NCBI GenBank assembly: GCA_009903855.1
Contig: WYEK01000037.1
Coordinates: 1 to 8,083, forward strand
DNA length: 8,083 nt
Origin: Thermocrinis sp.
GTDB taxonomy: Bacteria > Aquificota > Aquificia > Aquificales > Aquificaceae
Direction of reading: 5' to 3'
The position numbers were made by a program, and so were the translations under genes. Under the pieces are notes generated by a model, which was given only the letters and a program-made list of their open reading frames with translations, was not told the origin of the DNA and did no database searches. Of the stretch, positions 4,929-8,083 are shown one piece after another (positions within the stretch are counted from its first letter, which is position 1; each line of letters opens with the position of its first letter).

Positions 4929-5500
4929 CTGTCTTTTATGTCCTTTAGGTCTATTTTGCAAAATTGATAGTCCTCTGGCAACTCTTTTCCTTTCATCACA
5001 AAGGCACCTTTTTTTGATAGTTTCAAAAGGATTGGCTCTATATCTTTTAGTTTTCCCAACGCTCTGCAGACTGCGTAATCAAACTCAAGGTTGATATGCT
5101 CTGCCCTCCTGCATATAACCTCGTAGCTCAAGTCAAGTTCAGCCTTTATGAACTCAAGGAAGGCACATTTCTTTGAAACGGATTCTATGAGGGTAATGTT
5201 TAAAACAGGACCGTAATATATGCTCAGCACGGCGCCCGGAAAGCCAGCACCACTGCCAACATCACAGAAGGTGTTTCCTTTTACATCCACGTTCTTTTCT
5301 TTAAAGCAAAGGCTAAGGGTAAGGGAATCCAAAAAGTGCCTTATGGCTATTTCCTTTGTGTCTTCTATGGCAGTTAAGTTATGCACTCTATTCCATCTTC
5401 TCAGCTCTTTTAGGTAGATTGAAAACTTTTCAATCTGTTCTTTGGAAAGTTCAAAACCGTTTCTTTCAAAGATTTCTTTTAAAAGCTCTTGAGTAGATAT
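4898..5500 (-). CDS. rsmG: 16S rRNA (guanine-527-N7)-methyltransferase RsmG (GidB)
   Basis: RsmG makes m7G at position 527 (E. coli numbering) of 16S rRNA. The SAM-binding motif DVGSGAGFPG and the preceding RHFLDSL are clear, as is the later VCRAL. The first usual start codon (GTG at 5386) would give only 162 aa and cut off family residues. Upstream, in the same open frame, codons encode IYLKELRRWNRVHNLTAI, the typical RsmG lead-in. The frame stays open to about 5520 with no ATG, GTG or TTG. A perfect GGAGG (5512-5508) lies 7 nt before an ATA codon at 5500, giving 200 aa, near the family norm of about 205. I therefore place the start there as a rare non-AUG start, with moderate confidence; the body of the gene is certain. 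It overlaps the end of the SCO1 gene by 22 nt and the trmI tail by 31 bp. Confidence 0.9.
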   Translation of the reverse strand: MSTQELLKEIFERNGFELSKEQIEKFSIYLKELRRWNRVHNLTAIEDTKEIAIRHFLDSLTLSLCFKEKNVDVKGNTFCDVGSGAGFPGAVLSIYYGPVLNITLIESVSKKCAFLEFIKAELDLSYEVICRRAEHINLEFDYAVCRALGKLKDIEPILLKLSKKGAFVMKGKELPEDYQFCKIDLKDIKDSYIIFIPKTK

Positions 5501-6064
5501 TGGATATCCTCCGCCATTTTCTTAGGGTCTTGCTTTGCGGGTGTGTATAGGAGTTTTATTTTGCGGTCAGGAGTTATAAGGTATATGGTGGCGGTGTGGT
5601 CTATTAGGTAGCCTCCCTTTGATTCTCCCTCTACCTTTCTGTAGTAAGCCTTATACTCCCTTGCGGTTTTTTCTATCTCTTTGGGACTTCCCGTCAGACC
5701 CACAAAGGTGGGATAGAAAAAGGGCACATAGCTTTTCAACTGTTGAGGAGTGTCCCTCTCTGGGTCTACGCTTATAAACAGAACTTGTACCCTTTCTCTT
5801 TCTTTTTCATTCAGATTTTTCATCACCTCCGCCATAGTGGTAAGTGCTGTAGGGCATACATCCGGACAGAAGGTATAGCCAAAAAACAGTAGCACTATTT
5901 TTTTTCTCCCTTAGATAGTCCAATAGTTTTACCCTCTTACCATCTTGGGAGGTAAGCTCAAAATCATAGGCGGGCGCATCATAAAGATGTCCGTAAAAGG
6001 TGTACTCTTTTTTGCAGGCAACCAAGAGAAAGGCTAACGTTATAAGGTAAGTTAAAATTCTCAT
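5479..6064 (-). pseudogene. SCO1/SenC-family copper chaperone lipoprotein, frameshifted at an A8 run
   Basis: SCO proteins deliver copper to the CuA site of cytochrome c oxidase or act as thiol reductases outside the membrane. The first frame (ATG 6064) gives a lipoprotein signal with lipobox LVAC (C17), then a thioredoxin-like N-terminus to REKK (55). The second frame resumes at VLLFFGYTFCPDVCP with the CxxxC copper site, and later has SVDPERDTP and the conserved His in LIDHTATIYL. The break is at eight A residues (5905-5898 on the minus strand); with seven A the frame would read REKKIVLLFFGYTF without a gap and give 194 aa, the usual size. This may be a true mutation, transcriptional slippage or a sequencing error. 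TATAAT lies 8 nt before the ATG. rsmG follows with a 22-nt overlap. Confidence 0.85.
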
Positions 6065-6072
6065 AAGATTAA

Positions 6073-6100
6073 ATTATAGTTTGCCTTAAAGTCTTTGCAA
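6073..6100 (-). promoter_or_regulatory. Putative promoter of the SCO1 gene
   Basis: On the minus strand TTGCAA (6100-6095) and TATAAT (6078-6073) are 16 nt apart, and the ATG follows after 8 nt. The -35 lies within the last codons of the upstream protease gene. A leaderless transcript is predicted. Confidence 0.5.
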
Positions 6101-7348
6101 GCGTTCCCTTGCGTCCCTTTCCCATGGTCTTTTTCCGCCGGATAATTCAATGGCTATTTTATAGTTTTCTATAGCCTTCTGCCTGTTCCCTAAGGCTTCC
6201 CAATTTCTTCCCAAATAGTAATACACATCTGGGTAGTTTGGGATCAGTTGGCGGGCTGTTTCAAGGAAATTTATGGATTCTCTATGCTCTCCCCTTCTAA
6301 AATGCACAATTCCAAGGGTGTAGTTGGTAGAAAATACATTGGGCACCAGCTGATGGGCTCTTGTTGCAAGGTTATAAGCGGTGCCCAGATTTCCTTCATC
6401 CAAGTTTATAAAGGTTAAATAGACCATAGCCATGTAGTTCTTATCCCAAAGGTTTATAGCCCTGGTAAAGTGTTCCTTTGCCAAGGGTCTTTTGCCTTCT
6501 TCGTAGAGTTTTTTCCCTCTGTAAAACTCTTCAAAAGAAGGCTGTGTTTTTAAAAGCTGTGCCCTAACCCTTTGGAAGTCTTCGCTGTCCTTTATCAAAG
6601 GTCCAGAGAGGGAAAGCTTGCTTATAAGCTGTGTGTTTTCCGCAATCCTTGTTTCGGGCAATGGGTGTGTAGATAGCCACTCGGGAGGTCTTGTCTTTTC
6701 AAGCCTTTTAAACATCTCAAAGACCTCTATGAGACCCCTTGGGTCGTAGCCACTTTTGACGGTGAATTCAATGCCCAACCTGTCTGCTTCTCTTTCTTGG
6801 TCCCTACTGAACTTTAGTGCCAAAAGTTGTCCGCCAATTTGACCGAACTGTATTAGGGCTTGTCCGTAGGGTTTGTCTGCCAAAACTATTGCCCCTATGT
6901 TTAGAAGTATGTTGAGGGCTGTCATTTTTTCTAAGAACCTTGCATGGTGTCTTGCGTTTATGTGTCCAAGCTCGTGGGCTAAAACTCCCACCAATTGACT
7001 CTCATTTTCAAGCTTTAAAAGTAATCCCCTCGTTATGAACACTGGTCCTCCGGGAAGGGCAAAGGCGTTTATCTGTTCTGAATTGACAAGGTAGAATCTG
7101 TAAGGTAGGTTTCTGTAGGTAACCCTCGTTAGCCTGTTGCCCAATTGAGTTATATAGCTTTGGACCTCCCTTTCGGGATATATGCCATCAAACTCCTCTA
7201 TGGCTACTGGCACATAACTTTTACCTATTTCAATTTCCTGACTTTCCGGAAGGAGAGTAAACCCTGTGTTTGTTGTAGTAGCACACCCAAGCAGGAAGAT
7301 AAAGGTTATTAAAAATAAGCGCTTAAGGTTTTGCTTTACCCTTTCCAT
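6086..7348 (-). CDS. M48-family metalloprotease with C-terminal TPRs (BepA/YfgC-like lipoprotein)
   Basis: This is a zinc protease of the periplasmic M48 group, relatives of which (BepA) take part in outer-membrane protein quality control. From ATG 7348 it has 420 aa. Residues 1-22 form a lipoprotein signal, with FIFLLGC giving lipidation at C22. The protease domain shows FALPGGPVFITRGLL (96-110), the zinc motif HELGH (125-129) and the third-ligand motif EREAD (185-189). Residues about 276-420 form four tetratricopeptide repeats, which bind partner proteins. An in-frame ATG at 7372 would add MVVNILLA but spoils the signal peptide and lies upstream of the predicted -10. The start at 7348 has a TATATT 7 nt upstream and no Shine-Dalgarno. 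The gene is divergent from the Fe-S gene, and the SCO1 gene follows after 21 nt. Confidence 0.93.
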   Translation of the reverse strand: MERVKQNLKRLFLITFIFLLGCATTTNTGFTLLPESQEIEIGKSYVPVAIEEFDGIYPEREVQSYITQLGNRLTRVTYRNLPYRFYLVNSEQINAFALPGGPVFITRGLLLKLENESQLVGVLAHELGHINARHHARFLEKMTALNILLNIGAIVLADKPYGQALIQFGQIGGQLLALKFSRDQEREADRLGIEFTVKSGYDPRGLIEVFEMFKRLEKTRPPEWLSTHPLPETRIAENTQLISKLSLSGPLIKDSEDFQRVRAQLLKTQPSFEEFYRGKKLYEEGKRPLAKEHFTRAINLWDKNYMAMVYLTFINLDEGNLGTAYNLATRAHQLVPNVFSTNYTLGIVHFRRGEHRESINFLETARQLIPNYPDVYYYLGRNWEALGNRQKAIENYKIAIELSGGKRPWERDARERLQRL

Positions 7349-7355
7349 AGCTAAT

Positions 7356-7363
7356 AATATATT
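7356..7363. promoter_or_regulatory. Shared symmetric -10 element for two divergent genes
   Basis: The palindrome AATATATT contains TATATT on both strands. On the minus strand (7361-7356) it is 7 nt from the protease ATG (7348). On the plus strand (7358-7363) it is 7 nt from the Fe-S gene ATG (7371). The whole gap between the genes is 22 bp. A plausible plus-strand -35, TTTACC, lies at 7335-7340, inside the protease gene. Both transcripts would be leaderless and could not be initiated at the same moment. Confidence 0.5.
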
Positions 7364-7370
7364 AACTACC

Positions 7371-7895
7371 ATGGGAAAACCTGTAATGCTTATAGATGTG
7401 GATAGATGTATTGGATGTCTTTCTTGCGAGGTTGCCTGTGTTCAGGAAAAGGGACTGGAGGTTTTTGGAATAAGGCCTATGAGGGTTTTGCGGGTGGAAG
7501 GTGTGGGAGATCGGCCCTCGGGCTTTTTTCTGCCTATGAATTGCTTTCACTGTGAGCCCGCACCCTGCGTTTTTGCCTGCCCAACCTCCGCCATGAGAAA
7601 GAGGCAGGACGGTGTGGTTTATGTGGATGAGATCAGATGCATAGGATGTAAGGCATGCATTATAGCCTGTCCCTATGGTGCCATAGCTTTTAATCCGAAC
7701 ACCATGAAGGTGGAAAAGTGTGATTACTGTTATAAGAGGTTAGAAAAGGGACTACTTCCTTCTTGTGTTTCTAAGTGTGTTACCAACTGTCTTTACTTTG
7801 TGGAGGTAGATGAAGTCCCGAAGGAAAGGCACATAGCTAACAGAACCACTGACCAATCCTTTAAGAAACTCTTTCTTTACGATTTTTCTCCATGA
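7371..7895 (+). CDS. Ferredoxin-like iron-sulfur protein with four [4Fe-4S] clusters (DmsB/NrfC/HycB-type)
   Basis: The 174-aa protein has the electron-transfer subunit pattern of molybdopterin oxidoreductases and related complexes. Sixteen cysteines fall in four groups: C13/C16/C19/C23, C58/C61/C66/C70, C90/C93/C96/C100 and C117/C120/C132/C136. An extra C140 follows. There is no Tat or Sec signal, so it is probably cytoplasmic or a cytoplasmic-face subunit. No catalytic or membrane-anchor partner gene is beside it: upstream is the divergent protease and downstream is clpC, so its electron donor and acceptor are unknown. I start it at ATG 7371 because the first cluster motif begins 12 residues later. 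An upstream in-frame ATG at 7266 lies within the protease gene and adds no family sequence. A TATATT is 7 nt before the ATG and there is no Shine-Dalgarno. Confidence 0.92.
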   Translation: MGKPVMLIDVDRCIGCLSCEVACVQEKGLEVFGIRPMRVLRVEGVGDRPSGFFLPMNCFHCEPAPCVFACPTSAMRKRQDGVVYVDEIRCIGCKACIIACPYGAIAFNPNTMKVEKCDYCYKRLEKGLLPSCVSKCVTNCLYFVEVDEVPKERHIANRTTDQSFKKLFLYDFSP

Positions 7896-7938
7896 AGTTT
7901 TTCCACGAATATCTCATTGGGACATCCTTTCTGCCTAG

Positions 7939-7957
7939 GCTTGAACTGTAGGCTAAC
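7939..7957 (-). repeat. Short sequence matching the 5' end of tnpB (possible relic)
   Basis: GCTTGAACTGTAGGCTAAC differs at one of 19 bases from 4030-4048, the complement of the first tnpB codons, and has the same orientation. On the minus strand one frame reads IVSLQFKPRQK, resembling the TnpB start MFVSLQFKLELK. It lies in the 119-bp gap before clpC, with no element ends nearby. Confidence 0.4.
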
Positions 7958-7963
7958 TATCCA

Positions 7964-8008
7964 TTGCAATCTTCACAGCTTTGAGATATCTTTAATAAAA
8001 GAGAGGTG
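7964..8008 (+). promoter_or_regulatory. Putative clpC promoter and ribosome-binding site
   Basis: TTGCAA (7964-7969) and TATCTT (7987-7992) are 17 nt apart. GAGAGGTG (8001-8008) is a good Shine-Dalgarno 6 nt before the ATG at 8015. I see no heat-shock operator (CIRCE) or CtsR-type repeat. Confidence 0.5.
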
Positions 8009-8014
8009 TGAGAG

Positions 8015-8083
8015 ATGTTTGAGAAATTTACAGAAAAGGCAAGACAAGTTATACTTCAGGCAAGGGAAGAAGCCCTTGAATTA
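8015..8083 (+). CDS. clpC: ATP-dependent Clp protease ATP-binding subunit ClpC, N-terminal part (truncated by window edge)
   Basis: The 23 codons in the window, MFEKFTEKARQVILQAREEA and three more, match the opening helix of the Clp N-terminal repeat domain as found in ClpC. ClpC is a hexameric AAA+ unfoldase that feeds substrates to ClpP in the cytoplasm. The ATG has a strong ribosome site (AGGTG, spacing 6). The rest lies beyond the window, so ClpA or ClpB cannot be strictly excluded, although MFEKFTE is most typical of ClpC. Confidence 0.8.
   Translation, partial: MFEKFTEKARQVILQAREEALEL

Noticed and set aside
7266..7370. Longer N-terminus for the Fe-S protein from ATG 7266
   Set aside because: These 35 codons lie opposite the start of the protease gene and add no family sequence. 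The promoter and the position of the first cluster motif favour 7371.

Overview
The window reads like a chromosomal segment of a thermophilic Aquificales-type bacterium (Hydrogenobacter/Thermocrinis-like). This rests on Lys/Glu-rich compact proteins, very short gaps between genes, housekeeping genes mixed without pathway operons, and a TnpB-family element. It is an inference from style, not a database match.

Layout: (1) 1-222, minus: N-terminus of an MCE/MlaD lipid-transport protein, running off the left edge. (2) 223-1123: about 900 bp without a credible gene, holding a degenerate array of five 22-nt repeats in an alternating pattern with nested inverted repeats. (3) 1124-2447, minus: mnmA (tRNA 2-thiouridylase) followed by a small coiled-coil gene of unknown function. 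(4) 2477-4118: a 1642-bp mobile element carrying one TnpB-type gene, with perfect 17-bp terminal inverted repeats and a perfect 12-bp target-site duplication, inserted between the divergent genes mnmA and trmI. (5) 4188-4928, plus: TrmI-like tRNA m1A58 methyltransferase, overlapping tail to tail with rsmG (minus). (6) 5479-6064, minus: a SCO1/SenC lipoprotein gene broken in frame by one base at an A8 run. (7) 6086-7348, minus: M48 metalloprotease with TPRs (lipoprotein). (8) 7371-7895, plus: ferredoxin-like protein with sixteen cysteines for four [4Fe-4S] clusters, divergent from the protease across a 22-bp gap. (9) 8015-8083, plus: start of clpC.

Themes: RNA modification (mnmA, trmI, rsmG) and envelope or respiratory functions (MCE protein, SCO1, M48 protease, Fe-S subunit) are interleaved. 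Six genes have a -10-like hexamer only 7-9 nt before the ATG and no Shine-Dalgarno, which suggests leaderless transcription; trmI, the small gene after mnmA, clpC and probably rsmG instead have purine-rich ribosome sites.

The most unusual item is the TnpB element. Canonical IS200/IS605 and IS607 elements lack inverted-repeat ends with a duplicated target, yet this one has both. The last 190 bp of its gene also hold several perfect hairpins and a potential pseudoknot, as expected of an omegaRNA (guide RNA) encoded over the 3' end of tnpB.
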